A stretch of DNA of 64,000 bases from UBA1020 sp964520495 (GTDB lineage: Bacteria; Patescibacteriota; Saccharimonadia; Saccharimonadales; Saccharimonadaceae), in assembly GCA_964520495.1 (NCBI GenBank), contig CAZFMZ010000001.1, forward strand, positions 62,001 through 126,000. The letters run 5' to 3'. Positions 32,671 to 41,840 of the stretch are shown here, piece by piece (position 1 is the stretch's first letter; the number at the start of each line of letters is the position of its first letter). The notes below the pieces were generated by a model that did not search any database, was not told the origin of the DNA, and worked only from the letters and a program-made list of their open reading frames with translations. Position numbers and translations under genes: made by a program.

Positions 32671-33714
32671 ATGAACGACCCCCGCATCTACCAAATCTTA
32701 GCCGGTGAAGTCAGTCAGCTGTTCCTTATCAGCGTGGCGGCGTTCGTGTTGGCGATGCTGCTCACACCGATGTACACCTTCCTGGCCTACCGCTTCCGTT
32801 TCTGGAAGAAGCAGCGTACCACCAGCACCAGCGGCGAGGTGTTGCAGGTATTTAACAAGCTGCACGAGAATAAGTTCCGCCGTAATATTCCCACCATGGC
32901 CGGGGCGATTGGCGTCATCACCATTGCTCTTATTACGTTCGGCTTCAATCTTGATAGGGCAGAGACATGGCTACCGTTGGCAGCGCTGATTGGCGGTGCG
33001 CTCGTCGGGTTGATTGACGACGTCATTAACCTGCGCTCCAATGGCCACGGTGTCGCCGGGCTGCGCTCCAGTATCAAGTTCAGCATGATCGTCGGTATCG
33101 GAGTGGTGCTGGGGTGGTTCTTCTTCGACAAGCTTGGCATCGATACCGTTCATGTGCCGTTCTTGGGGGCGATTACGATCGGCTGGCTGATCGTACCGTT
33201 GTTTGCGTTCGTGGTGACGGCGACCGGAAATGCGGTCAACATATCGGACGGCCTGGACGGACTGGCTGGCGGGCTGCTAGCTATCAGCTTCGCCGCGTTC
33301 GGGGTCATCGCTATGCTGCAGGGCCAGCTATTGCTGGCAGCTTTCTGCTTCACGGTCATCGGTGCGTTGCTGAGCTACCTCTGGTTTAATATCTACCCGG
33401 CTCGATTCTTCATGGGTGACGTCGGAAGCTTTGCCTATGGCGTCAGCCTGGGCGTGGTGGCTATTCTGACGAACTCACTCCTGTTGCTGCCGATCATCGG
33501 CCTGCTGTTCGTCGTGGAAGCTGGCTCAAGCCTGATTCAGATTGTCGCAAAGAAATTCTTCGGCCGCCGTATTTTCATCTCGGCGCCAATCCATCACCAC
33601 CTTGAGGCGATTGGCTGGCCCGAAGTAAAGGTGACGATGCGGTTCTGGGTCATCGCCGTAGTCGCGGCCAGCTTCGGACTGATGTTGGCGCTAGCCGGAG
33701 GGCATGTCGGCTAA
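32671..33714 (+). CDS. mraY: phospho-N-acetylmuramoyl-pentapeptide-transferase
   Basis: 347-aa membrane enzyme making lipid I. About ten TM helices; Mg-binding and catalytic acidic motifs LIGLIDDVINLR-type (here VGLIDDVIN), the conserved GNAVNISDGLDGLA loop, NIYPARFFMGDVGSFAYG, and the HHHLE loop near the C-terminus. It begins one base after the ftsI stop codon; its stop overlaps the ftsW start (TAATG). Confidence 0.95.
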   Translation: MNDPRIYQILAGEVSQLFLISVAAFVLAMLLTPMYTFLAYRFRFWKKQRTTSTSGEVLQVFNKLHENKFRRNIPTMAGAIGVITIALITFGFNLDRAETWLPLAALIGGALVGLIDDVINLRSNGHGVAGLRSSIKFSMIVGIGVVLGWFFFDKLGIDTVHVPFLGAITIGWLIVPLFAFVVTATGNAVNISDGLDGLAGGLLAISFAAFGVIAMLQGQLLLAAFCFTVIGALLSYLWFNIYPARFFMGDVGSFAYGVSLGVVAILTNSLLLLPIIGLLFVVEAGSSLIQIVAKKFFGRRIFISAPIHHHLEAIGWPEVKVTMRFWVIAVVAASFGLMLALAGGHVG

Positions 33715-34997
33715 TGGAGCGACGACGATCAGAGAGAGCCGACACCGGGTCGGTGCGTAGCGTCAGGAAGCATCGGCCGGATTACCGGATCGTCCTGTAT
33801 ACCGGCCTGCTGATGATGCTAGGACTGATCATCATGTACGCCATCGGCCCGCAGCGTGCGCAGGTGCTAAATACCGCCTATAGCACGGATTTCTACACCG
33901 CCACCTATTTCTTCGGCAAGCAAGCCATCAGCCTTTTGATGGCACTACTGGCGTTCTTCATCGTTGCCAAGTTGCCATATCCATGGCTGCAGGCAAACGC
34001 GACTCGGATCTTTTATGCCGGCATCGGTGCCTCGGCCTTCCTGGCGTTCGCGGCGGCGATAGGGTGGGGAATTGCCAAATGCTCCCTTGGGGCGTGTCGC
34101 TGGATTGACCTGGGGCCGCTTGGTAGTATCCAACCGGCTGAGTTCCTGAAGTTCGGATTGTTGCTGTTCGTCGGCAGCTTTCTAGCGCTACGGGCGAAAC
34201 AGGGGTTTCTCAATGACATGTACAAGACGCTGATTCCGCTTGGTGCTATCATGGCGCTGGCATCGCTGTTCGTCATCATCATCCAGCGCGACATGGGCAC
34301 GGGACTGGTGATGCTGGCTATGATCGCCTGCATGCTGGTCGCGGCCGGTGTCCGCCTGCAAGTAGCAGGTGCCGTTTTCGCTGTGGCGGTGCTGGCGGGT
34401 ATATTTATGATCGTCATCGCACCGCACCGGATGGAACGTGTCGCAACCTTCCTGCAGGGGGATAACACGTCGGTCGCCGACGCCTCGGCCTACCATATTG
34501 AACATGCGAAAATCGCTATCGGCAGCGGTGGCTGGAACGGTGTCGGCATCGGTAACAGCGTGCAGGCGACCGGATATTTGCCCGAGGCCATTAACGATTC
34601 GGTCTTCGCCATCATGGGTGAAACGTTCGGTTTCATCGGATTGGTAGCGATACTTATTCTGTTCACGGCGCTACTACTCAGCCTGCTTCGGGTAGCCGAT
34701 CGCTTGCCAGGCTTGCCAGAGAAGCTGCTGGTCGTAGGGGTCTTCGGTTGGCTGGCCGCTCACGTGGTGCTGAACGTGGCTGCCATGACCGGCGTATTTC
34801 CACTGACGGGTATCACGTTACCGCTCCTGAGCTTCGGCGGCACCAGCATGGTGTTCATGGCCGGCGCCCTGGGTCTAGCTTTCCAACTGTCATCCTATAC
34901 CGTACATTCAAGCATTAATGAAGGAGAGCGCTATGAGAATTCTCGCAGTCGGCGGGGGCTCGGGCGGCCACGTCACACCAGTCGCAGCCGTCGTTAA
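33714..34997 (+). CDS. ftsW: septal peptidoglycan glycosyltransferase FtsW (SEDS family)
   Basis: 427 aa, basic N-terminus and ~10 TM helices. SEDS motifs include CSLGACRWIDLGPLGSIQPAEFLKFGLLLF (partial), IQRDMGTGLVML (with the catalytic-type Asp region), and the C-terminal TGITLPLLSFGGTSM. It forms the polymerase partner of FtsI. The annotated frame runs 65 nt into murG, adding an Arg/Ser-rich tail that is unusual for the family; the last clearly homologous residues end near the murG SD. Confidence 0.93.
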   Translation: MERRRSERADTGSVRSVRKHRPDYRIVLYTGLLMMLGLIIMYAIGPQRAQVLNTAYSTDFYTATYFFGKQAISLLMALLAFFIVAKLPYPWLQANATRIFYAGIGASAFLAFAAAIGWGIAKCSLGACRWIDLGPLGSIQPAEFLKFGLLLFVGSFLALRAKQGFLNDMYKTLIPLGAIMALASLFVIIIQRDMGTGLVMLAMIACMLVAAGVRLQVAGAVFAVAVLAGIFMIVIAPHRMERVATFLQGDNTSVADASAYHIEHAKIAIGSGGWNGVGIGNSVQATGYLPEAINDSVFAIMGETFGFIGLVAILILFTALLLSLLRVADRLPGLPEKLLVVGVFGWLAAHVVLNVAAMTGVFPLTGITLPLLSFGGTSMVFMAGALGLAFQLSSYTVHSSINEGERYENSRSRRGLGRPRHTSRSRR

Positions 34998-36087
34998 GGA
35001 ACTGAAGGCGACCGTGCCCGATGCCGAGCTACGGTTCTGGTGCGACCAGGCATTTGCCACGCAGGCCACGGCGACCATGCAGGCGGTCGATCCGCAGATG
35101 CGTATCGACGTCATCATGGCGGGTAAGTTGCGCCGCTATCATAAGCTGTCGCTGCTGAGGCAATTGCTTCAGGTGCGTACCATCGTGGTACCGAACCTGG
35201 TCGACGCCGTCAAAATCACCATCGGTTTCCTGCAGAGTCTTATCAAGTTGGTCATATGGCGTCCGGATGTGGTATTCACGAAAGGGGGCTTCGTCTGTCT
35301 ACCGGTCGGTGTGGCGGCTAGCTTGCTGAGAATCCCACTTGTCATCCACGACTCCGACGCTCATCCCGGTCTGACGAACCGGATCCTGGCTCGCTTCGCC
35401 CATACCATCGCAACTGGAGCCCCGCTGAAGTATTACCGCTATCCGAAAGGTCGTTCGCACTATGTCGGTATTCCGGTGGCCGGTGCGATCTCGCCGCTAT
35501 CGGCTTCCGCGCAGGCAGCGGCGAAACGTCAGCTCGGTTTCGACGAACATGAGCCGCTCGTCGTTATCACCGGTGGCGGGTTGGGGGCGGCAGCGTTGAA
35601 CGAGGCCACGATGGCAGCATTGAAGGACATGCTAACCTTCACTTCGGTCATTCTGATCTGTGGCAGCGCTCATGAGAAAGCGCTGCGGCGAAGGGCCCCG
35701 AAAAAGAGTAACTTCAAACTGTACGGCTACGTCGCAGGTGATATGCTTACTATGCTTGGAGCGGCCGATGTCGTTGTCAGCAGGGCAGGGGCGACCACCC
35801 TCCTTGAGTTGGCGGCCCTGGCCAAGCCTGCTATCATCGTACCGAACGCGCATCTGACCGGTGGCCACCAGACTAAAAATGCAGCCGTCTACGAACAGGC
35901 GGGAGCAGTGGTAGTGCTGGACGAGGAACATCTGAAGGTAGAGCCGCTTGCCCTGGTCGATGCAATAAACGCAACGTTACTCAATAAGGCTACCTTACGT
36001 GCCCTGTCGAAGAACATCCTAAGTTTGTCGAAGCCTGATGCAGCCCGCGATACCGCCCGTCTGATTATAAATGCAATCGATAGGTAA
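34933..36087 (+). CDS. murG: UDP-GlcNAc:undecaprenyl-PP-MurNAc-pentapeptide GlcNAc transferase
   Basis: 384-aa peripheral glycosyltransferase turning lipid I into lipid II. N-terminal GGGSGGHVTP loop (7-16), PDVVFTKGGFVCLPVGVAA, HDSDAHPGLTNR, GGGLGAAALNEA, VVSRAGATTLLELAALAKPAIIVPNAHLTGGHQTKNA (split) and the UDP-GlcNAc-binding Glu. Start 34933 follows AAGGAG by 8 nt; an in-frame ATG at 34918 precedes the SD and is rejected. Overlaps the ftsW 3' end. Confidence 0.95.
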   Translation: MRILAVGGGSGGHVTPVAAVVKELKATVPDAELRFWCDQAFATQATATMQAVDPQMRIDVIMAGKLRRYHKLSLLRQLLQVRTIVVPNLVDAVKITIGFLQSLIKLVIWRPDVVFTKGGFVCLPVGVAASLLRIPLVIHDSDAHPGLTNRILARFAHTIATGAPLKYYRYPKGRSHYVGIPVAGAISPLSASAQAAAKRQLGFDEHEPLVVITGGGLGAAALNEATMAALKDMLTFTSVILICGSAHEKALRRRAPKKSNFKLYGYVAGDMLTMLGAADVVVSRAGATTLLELAALAKPAIIVPNAHLTGGHQTKNAAVYEQAGAVVVLDEEHLKVEPLALVDAINATLLNKATLRALSKNILSLSKPDAARDTARLIINAIDR

Positions 36088-36140
36088 CCCTCTTGCCTCT
36101 GTTACAATAAGACCAACCTAACTGAGTAAAATACATAGAT

Positions 36141-37091
36141 ATGTTCGGCCGTACACAAAAAGTTGACCAAGACCGACCCGGCCGCCGCCGGTCGGTATCG
36201 GGCGGCCCAACTCCGCGTCAGACATCCGATATGACCGACCGCTACGCGTTCCGTCGTAACCGCACGCTCACTGGTAGCTCGTCGGGTAAGATTACCAGCT
36301 CGGCGGAGCTGAGTGCCGAGCTCCGATCACCGCGCGCCCACGCCCACCATCTGACGACGCTTCGTCGCAAGCTGTCACTGTATTTTCTTATCGTAGCGAG
36401 CACCTCGTTCGTGCTCTATCTTCTCGTCAGCCAGCTGGTAGCCTCAGCGACCGTACGGGTAGCCGGGGTCGATCTGTTACCGGTCGACGATACGGTCACC
36501 TACGCTCGCTCCCTGGACGAATACTACGGCGCACGACCCATCGAGCGTCTACGCTTCCTTTTGAACGAACCAGAACTGACTTCTCACCTGCAGGCCGCCC
36601 ATCCCGAAGTGAAGGCCGTACGGGTAGAGCCAGGCAGTGAACTGGGAAATGCATCGGTCGTGATTACTGCCAGGCACGCCATCGCTCGCTGGAGTATCGA
36701 TGGCCGCAATCGGTACGTTGATGCCGAGGGGGTGGTCTTCACGCGCAACTATTTCGAACGTCCAGGATTGCAGATCGTGGACAACAGCGGCATACAAGCA
36801 ACCGCGGTCCAGGCAGTCGCTTCGAACCGATTCCTTGGCTTCGTCGGACGTGTCATCTCGTCCAGTCAGCGCCAAGGTCTTGAAGTTGCCAAGGTTACCA
36901 TTCCCACGCTGACGACCCGCCAAGTGGCGATCAATCTTAAAGGCAGACAACCGGCTTATAAATTTTCAATTGACCGCTCGGTAGGGCAGCAGGTAGAGGA
37001 TATGGCTCGGATCGATCGCTTCCTGCGTCAAAAGAATATCACCGCCAGCTACGTCGACGTGAGAATCGAAGGAAAGGCCTTTTACCGATAA
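36141..37091 (+). CDS. ftsQ: FtsQ/DivIB-like cell division protein
   Basis: 316 aa: ~85-residue Arg/Ser-rich cytoplasmic region, one TM helix (~86-104, YFLIVASTSFVLYLLVSQL), then an extracytoplasmic part with POTRA-like (TVRVAGVDLLP...) and beta domains. Last gene of the dcw cluster. A TTACAAT element ~35 nt upstream might give a separate promoter. ftsA and ftsZ, which usually follow, are not here. Confidence 0.82.
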   Translation: MFGRTQKVDQDRPGRRRSVSGGPTPRQTSDMTDRYAFRRNRTLTGSSSGKITSSAELSAELRSPRAHAHHLTTLRRKLSLYFLIVASTSFVLYLLVSQLVASATVRVAGVDLLPVDDTVTYARSLDEYYGARPIERLRFLLNEPELTSHLQAAHPEVKAVRVEPGSELGNASVVITARHAIARWSIDGRNRYVDAEGVVFTRNYFERPGLQIVDNSGIQATAVQAVASNRFLGFVGRVISSSQRQGLEVAKVTIPTLTTRQVAINLKGRQPAYKFSIDRSVGQQVEDMARIDRFLRQKNITASYVDVRIEGKAFYR

Positions 37092-37125
37092 GAAGGGCGC
37101 ATGGCCCCCGCCTCACCGGGCAGTA

Positions 37126-37153
37126 GTTCGGTATTTGTTCTATAGTACCGAAC
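37126..37153. repeat. inverted repeat GTTCGGTA / TACCGAAC
   Basis: Perfect 8-bp arms at 37126-37133 and 37146-37153 with a 12-nt spacer, 35 bases after the ftsQ stop. No T-run follows the right arm; it may be a weak terminator or a dyad operator. Confidence 0.6.
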
Positions 37154-37473
37154 ATATAAAAAACTATACCAAAATATCAAAATTACAAAAAAGCAAATAG
37201 CGGGTAAGTAGGGAAAAAGAGTAGGGGGGTAATAAAAAACAGAAAATGCAAATAACGGATGGATCGTCGTATGAATACCTGATGTGGATAAATATGCGCC
37301 GCGTGGCGGTGGATTCCAGGATCATGGAGATGAGTGACCTGGGTCGGTAAGATACCTGAAAGAAACCGAACGCTACGAACGTAACAGAATGAAAACGACG
37401 CCTCAGAACCGTACACCTCCCTGTTAACAGGTGATATAAAGGTATAGTGAATCAACTCTATGAATAATACGCT

Positions 37474-37501
37474 ATGTCGTAAAAGATATATTGTGCGACG
37501 T
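37474..37501. other. 28-bp dif-like imperfect palindrome (candidate XerCD site)
   Basis: Arms ATGTCGTAAAA (37474-37484) and TTGTGCGACGT (37491-37501) flank a 6-bp centre GATATA. The arms are inverted copies at 8 of 11 positions, the 11-6-11 layout of a XerC/XerD recombination site. The inner part of the right arm (TTGTGCG) differs by one base from TTATGCG of E. coli dif. The left arm fits the consensus XerD arm poorly, so this is a candidate only, made more attractive by its location at the strand switch. Confidence 0.4.
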
Positions 37502-37563
37502 TAAGTTACTACACATGCCATGACGCCATATATTCAACTACTCTGCCAACTGCCGGATGCGTT

Positions 37564-37677
37564 TCACTCTTCATTCAACTGCGTTCGCTTCTTCCCGCTT
37601 GGCCTGACTGTGATTTTCCTTACAGCTGGCTTATTCACGTCACGTAGATTCATTCCTTGCGACGCCTGATATGTCAT
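37564..37677 (-). CDS. possible small protein, 37 aa
   Basis: An ATG at 37677 (minus) opens a 37-codon frame rich in Lys/Arg (MTYQASQGMNLRDVNKP..., ending RTQLNEE); the frame is also open upstream to ~37772 without a start. The second in-frame ATG (37653) follows an AAGGA. It may be a small basic protein, or chance. I give it low weight because no promoter or family supports it. Confidence 0.25.
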   Translation of the reverse strand: MTYQASQGMNLRDVNKPAVRKITVRPSGKKRTQLNEE

Positions 37678-37769
37678 ATATGCGTTTGGCCCACGCCAAT
37701 GGATGCGTTGATCGTAAGTTCTACTTTTGTTCGTATATACATTCTCTTGCGACAGATTGAGCGCTATAG

Positions 37770-38000
37770 CTAGGCAGCAGGGGTAAGGTGCTCTTCAGGT
37801 ATCGAGAAAATCGTCGGTTCATCAGCGTACGTGGTCGTGTGGACGGTGTAGACCCACTCACCGTTGTCATACCGGGCGCCACCGATGCTTCCGAGTACGG
37901 CTCGCTCCCCTTCCTGGTAATGAAAGACGACGGAATCGTCAATCAGGAACTTTGGTTTAGGTACGTGGAACGGCTCGACGCTTAGCTTGGGGTTGTCCAT
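37770..38000 (-). CDS. small hypothetical protein
   Basis: 76 aa, not recognised; beta-rich by appearance (FLIDDSVVFHYQEGERAVLGSIGG, WVYTVHTTTY). A strong AAGGAGGG SD site precedes the start. It is the first gene on the right side of the strand switch and is 21 bases downstream of the secretion ATPase gene, probably co-transcribed with it. Confidence 0.65.
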   Translation of the reverse strand: MDNPKLSVEPFHVPKPKFLIDDSVVFHYQEGERAVLGSIGGARYDNGEWVYTVHTTTYADEPTIFSIPEEHLTPAA

Positions 38001-38021
38001 TGAATGGCCCTCCTTACTCCG

Positions 38022-40679
38022 TTAGCGGAGTTTTATTTCCGTGGTTCCGCTTTCGGGTAATACAGCTTCCGGTTTTGAGGTGACTTTCGTATCGGCAGGG
38101 GTGCCCCCGGCAGGTTTCTTCTTGCGCGTACGGCTCCGTTTCTTCTTTGGTGTAACGGAGGGCTCCGAAGAGTTCTGTGACGGCGTGATCACTTGGGACT
38201 GGGCGTTGATTGGCCAGACATTCGGCTGTGCCTTAGGCGGCTGGTTGGTCGGAGCACCGTGTTTGGGCATTACCAGCTCGGCAATCTGCGTTTCGACGTC
38301 GCTTCGTGGGCGTGAGTAGTGCAGACGGGTATGTTCGATGATGCGGCCGGTATTGTCCGTCTGCGGCGCCGGAAGGTTGAGCGTGCGGGCACTGAAGGCT
38401 GGTGTCTTCTCGCCGTTGATAACCATGTTGATGACGAAGTTGCGATTATGCATCTGCAGCAGATCGAGTGCCTCGAAGTTCGGCTCGAACTGCTTACTGA
38501 GGATCGGTGCGTCATCAGCTGAGACACGGAAGCAGATCATGGTGCCGACGTTGCCGAAGACAGCGTCACGCACGTTGTCGCTCATTTGGGAGATGTACTG
38601 GTTGGCTACGGTCAGATTCAGGCCGTACTTACGGGCTTCCGACAGGATGGTCGCGAACGAATCGGTGGCGAAGTTCTGGAACTCGTCGACATAGAGGTAG
38701 AACGGCCGGCGATCCTCGATGTTCGGGATGTCCTGGCGACTCATGGCGGCCAGCTGTACCTTGGTGACAATGAACGAACCGAGGATGGCAGCATTGTCCT
38801 CGCCTATCAGGCCTTTCGAAAGATTGACGATGAGAATCTTACCTTCGTCCATGATTTCACGGATGTTAAAGGTACTCTTAGGCTGACCGATGATGTTACG
38901 GATAATCGGGTTGGCCGTAAAGGCGCCTACCTTGTTGAGCACCGGTGCGATGGCCTCGGCTTGGAATTTGTCGTTCCAGCTGGCAAACTCGACGTTCCAG
39001 AATTGCAGCACGACCGTATCGGTACAGGTCTCGAGCACTTCTTTGCGGAACTTCTTATCTGTCAGCATACGAGTGATGTCGAGCATGGTGGTGTTCGGAT
39101 GATCGAGTAACGCCAGGATGGTATAGCGCAGAATGTACTCCAGGCGTGGGCCCCACGACTCGCCGAACATACGCTTGAGTACCCCGATGACCTCTGATGA
39201 TATGTTGGTCTTCTGGTTCGGGTCGGTCACTTCAAGCGGATTGAAGCCGAGCGGATAGGCCGTATCGGCCGGATTGAAGTAAACCACGTCTTTCAGGCGC
39301 GAGCCGGGGATGAAGCGCATGTTGTTGACCGCGAAGTCGCCATGCGGGTCGATGATGGCGTAACCATGGCCATGGAAGATGTCCGACAGTGCGAACAACT
39401 CGAGCGTACCTGACTTACCGGCTCCGGTCTGACCGATGATGTAGACATGTCGGGAGCGATCATAGCGTAGCATGCCGAACTGATGGTTGATGCCGCGGAA
39501 ATTAGTGACACCGAAAGCGGAGATATTCTCATCGATGGCGTCGTTACCGGTAATGACCGGGAGCTTGGCCGGTGGTTCGGCCGTCTTCGAACTAGCCCAG
39601 ACGATATTGGGCGTCTCGACGTTGGTGTGCGGCAAGTGGAAGACTGACGCCAGCTCTTCGATGTTAAGGATGAAGCCTTTGTCAGCGAACAGTCGGGTCT
39701 TGTAGGCGTTCAGATCTTCCTTCTTGAAGCTCTGGCTGGTGGCCTTGAAGCCGTTCAGGTTGGTGGAGTTATATTGTTTGAAGGTGCCTACCAAGGCCTG
39801 CATGCGCTGCTTGGCGTTGGTCTGACTGTCGCCAAGATACGCCAACCGAATCTTCACCTGGTAACCAAGCTTGGTCGCCTTCTTCTCTACCTCACCGATA
39901 CGTGTCTTGTCACGTTCTGACAGTTCCCTGCCCGGCCCACTGCCGACTCCTTCTTCCGGTGGTTTCCAGAGCGCTTCAAAGAAGGTCCGTATCCAACTGA
40001 AGTCAAAGCCCCCCTGCCCTGTCAGGGCACTGAACGGATTACCGGTGCGCAGCGTCGAGATCCAGCGTTCGCTCTGTTTGTGCCAGTCGTCAGCGATTGG
40101 CCGGACCAATACCTGGATCCATAGTTCCTCCCCTGTGGATTCGAGCTTGGCGAGCGTACCGGTAATACCGGCCAGCGGGTCGACCTCGAAGCTCTGGAAG
40201 GTCTTGATTGGTAGATACTCGGCTCCTGTCAGGGTGATGTCGGAGGTGTGCACCACGCTGTGCTGGCGTTCATGACTGACGTAGTCCTCGTCGGCGGCGT
40301 GAATCTGAACGGTCGGGTACTGGGAGTATATCTGTCCTTCGACGAAGCTTTGCAGGGCTTTCGGCACCCATACGTAGAAACGGATCTGGCCGTTGACCGA
40401 GGCGATCTCGAAGCTCAGGTGCTCCTGAATGCCGTGGTTCAGCTTCAGTTCGGTCTTATCACGCAGAATGCCATGCAGGCTAGCGAACAGCTGCTCGGCC
40501 GCCAGTTCCGACTTGTCGTTTGCCTTAGGAATTTCAAGGATCAGCAGGCTGGTCTCATGGTCCGGCAATGGTGGTGCCACGCGGTAATTACGCCAGGTGG
40601 CGTAGAGCAACACAACGACAAGCGGTATCCAGACATACCACTGGAGCAAGGTTTCAAATATCCAAGAAAGCACAGACAT
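38022..40679 (-). CDS. type IV secretion/conjugation-type ATPase (VirB4/TraG-like, DUF87-type helicase fold)
   Basis: 885 aa. An N-terminal TM helix (~10-28), a ~370-residue N-terminal domain, then a motor domain: Walker A GQTGAGKS (416-423), IIDPHGDF just after it, and Walker B LYVDEFQNF (662-670), followed by the TraM-recognition-like SEARKYGLNLTVANQY. The C-terminal ~110 residues are Pro/Gln-rich and basic (KKKRSRTRKKK), probably disordered. Such orphan ATPases are common in CPR genomes and may power DNA or protein export, or pilus function. No other secretion genes are beside it; the sigma-like/HARE gene lies upstream. Confidence 0.8.
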   Translation of the reverse strand: MSVLSWIFETLLQWYVWIPLVVVLLYATWRNYRVAPPLPDHETSLLILEIPKANDKSELAAEQLFASLHGILRDKTELKLNHGIQEHLSFEIASVNGQIRFYVWVPKALQSFVEGQIYSQYPTVQIHAADEDYVSHERQHSVVHTSDITLTGAEYLPIKTFQSFEVDPLAGITGTLAKLESTGEELWIQVLVRPIADDWHKQSERWISTLRTGNPFSALTGQGGFDFSWIRTFFEALWKPPEEGVGSGPGRELSERDKTRIGEVEKKATKLGYQVKIRLAYLGDSQTNAKQRMQALVGTFKQYNSTNLNGFKATSQSFKKEDLNAYKTRLFADKGFILNIEELASVFHLPHTNVETPNIVWASSKTAEPPAKLPVITGNDAIDENISAFGVTNFRGINHQFGMLRYDRSRHVYIIGQTGAGKSGTLELFALSDIFHGHGYAIIDPHGDFAVNNMRFIPGSRLKDVVYFNPADTAYPLGFNPLEVTDPNQKTNISSEVIGVLKRMFGESWGPRLEYILRYTILALLDHPNTTMLDITRMLTDKKFRKEVLETCTDTVVLQFWNVEFASWNDKFQAEAIAPVLNKVGAFTANPIIRNIIGQPKSTFNIREIMDEGKILIVNLSKGLIGEDNAAILGSFIVTKVQLAAMSRQDIPNIEDRRPFYLYVDEFQNFATDSFATILSEARKYGLNLTVANQYISQMSDNVRDAVFGNVGTMICFRVSADDAPILSKQFEPNFEALDLLQMHNRNFVINMVINGEKTPAFSARTLNLPAPQTDNTGRIIEHTRLHYSRPRSDVETQIAELVMPKHGAPTNQPPKAQPNVWPINAQSQVITPSQNSSEPSVTPKKKRSRTRKKKPAGGTPADTKVTSKPEAVLPESGTTEIKLR

Positions 40680-40731
40680 AGTTAACTCTGGTCTTATTGT
40701 CGCACCAGCCTACCGCTAATGCAACTGGGGT

Positions 40732-41784
40732 TTAAGAGGGTTCGACCAGCTGGTAGGTCGCTTTCGAGACGCGTTTGAACTGAGGCTTCGACTGCAGGTT
40801 AAGTAGGATGGTCGTTTCTTTCACCTGTCGGCTCATCAGCACGCGCTTGACAATCTCATCGCGGTGAAGCGGTTCCCCGGCGGTCCGGAGGACGTCGGCG
40901 ATGATGTCAGCGACGGTGCCCTTGGAATAACCCCAGCTATCGAGTGCGTAAATGCCGCGACCGATCAATACGAAGCGCTTGTCTTTAATCAGTTCGTTGT
41001 GAATCGCCTGGGTAGTGACATCTTTGCGCTTGAAATCGCTTTTCTTGATGTTCTTGGCAATGTCCGAGAAGTGCATCGGCTTGCCGTTGTCGGCCAGCAC
41101 GACGTAGATCTTATCGCGGATGTTCTTCGGGTTCACTGTCGGCCACTTGACAAGTCCCCAGCGGTCTTTCAAGCTAGCCAGTTTTTTCGAAGTAGATGCA
41201 AGGGCTCGGACGTGCGAAGGATGTTCATGCCCCAGCTTTCCGTGCAACTCCTCGATACCAATCGGTTCACCATGCTGTTTGATGGTCTTGACGATTTCTT
41301 CGACGTGCGTCTTGATCTTCTTGTCGTCGGCATGTTCCTTGATGCCGATGGCGTGGTAATAGTCATCGTTCTCGGCCAGTACCGAGATGTTCGGCGACAG
41401 CTCGGCGATGAACGCGACATGCGCCTTGTGCTGGGCGGTAGCCTTATCACCAATGAGGTCGAGTGCCACGTCGCTGACGCGGGCTACCCTACCCTTTTCA
41501 GACAGGTGACGTATGAGCGTACGCTCGATTTCATGTACGCTGGGTACCTTGCCGGCCTCAGACGCCAGCTTCAGCCGGATCAGGATGGCCTTCTCTAGCT
41601 GACGGACCCGTTCACGGGTGATGCCGAGCAACTCACCGATCTGCTCGAGAGTCTCCTTGCGGTCGAACAACCCGAAACGCCGCGTAATGATCTCACGCTC
41701 TCGTTCCTGCTCGATGACTGCCAGTATATCGTTGACCGCGCTGGTCAGGCTGGTCGCCATGTCGGCTTGGGTTGTTTGTTCCAT
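40732..41784 (-). CDS. sigma-70 region 4-like and HARE-HTH domain protein
   Basis: 350 aa. N-terminal segment (~25-75) looks like sigma-70 region 4: EREREIITRRFGLF...ETLEQIGELLGITRERVRQLEKAIL, a helix-turn-helix that binds -35 elements. A middle helical domain follows, then a HARE-HTH winged helix at ~220-285 (VLADNGKPMHFSDIAKNIKK ... FVLIGRGIYALDSWGY) and a second winged-helix-like stretch at ~290-345. HARE-HTH occurs in RNA polymerase delta subunits and restriction-linked proteins. It lacks sigma region 2, so it cannot be a complete sigma factor. It has a perfect consensus promoter and a GAGGA SD-like leader. Confidence 0.78.
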   Translation of the reverse strand: MEQTTQADMATSLTSAVNDILAVIEQEREREIITRRFGLFDRKETLEQIGELLGITRERVRQLEKAILIRLKLASEAGKVPSVHEIERTLIRHLSEKGRVARVSDVALDLIGDKATAQHKAHVAFIAELSPNISVLAENDDYYHAIGIKEHADDKKIKTHVEEIVKTIKQHGEPIGIEELHGKLGHEHPSHVRALASTSKKLASLKDRWGLVKWPTVNPKNIRDKIYVVLADNGKPMHFSDIAKNIKKSDFKRKDVTTQAIHNELIKDKRFVLIGRGIYALDSWGYSKGTVADIIADVLRTAGEPLHRDEIVKRVLMSRQVKETTILLNLQSKPQFKRVSKATYQLVEPS

Positions 41785-41840
41785 CTCGGTAGGTTCCTCT
41801 CGGGCTCGCTGTTAATGGTTGGTGCAATTCGTTTAAGAAC

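Larger units (their letters stand above)
37092..37769. other. 678-bp AT-rich non-coding region at the strand-switch point
   Basis: No convincing gene fills this gap. It holds an 8-bp inverted repeat (37126-37153), a perfect DnaA box TGTGGATAA (37283-37291), a 28-bp dif-like imperfect palindrome (37474-37501) and a doubtful 37-codon minus-strand frame (37564-37677). Base composition is visibly more AT-rich than flanking genes. Genes on the left point into it on +, genes on the right point into it on -, as at a replication terminus. Confidence 0.7.

Noticed and set aside
37183..37455. 90-aa minus-strand frame in the spacer after ftsQ
   Set aside because: Composition is Phe/Tyr/Ile-rich as expected of translated AT-rich non-coding DNA, with no SD, no promoter and no recognisable pattern.
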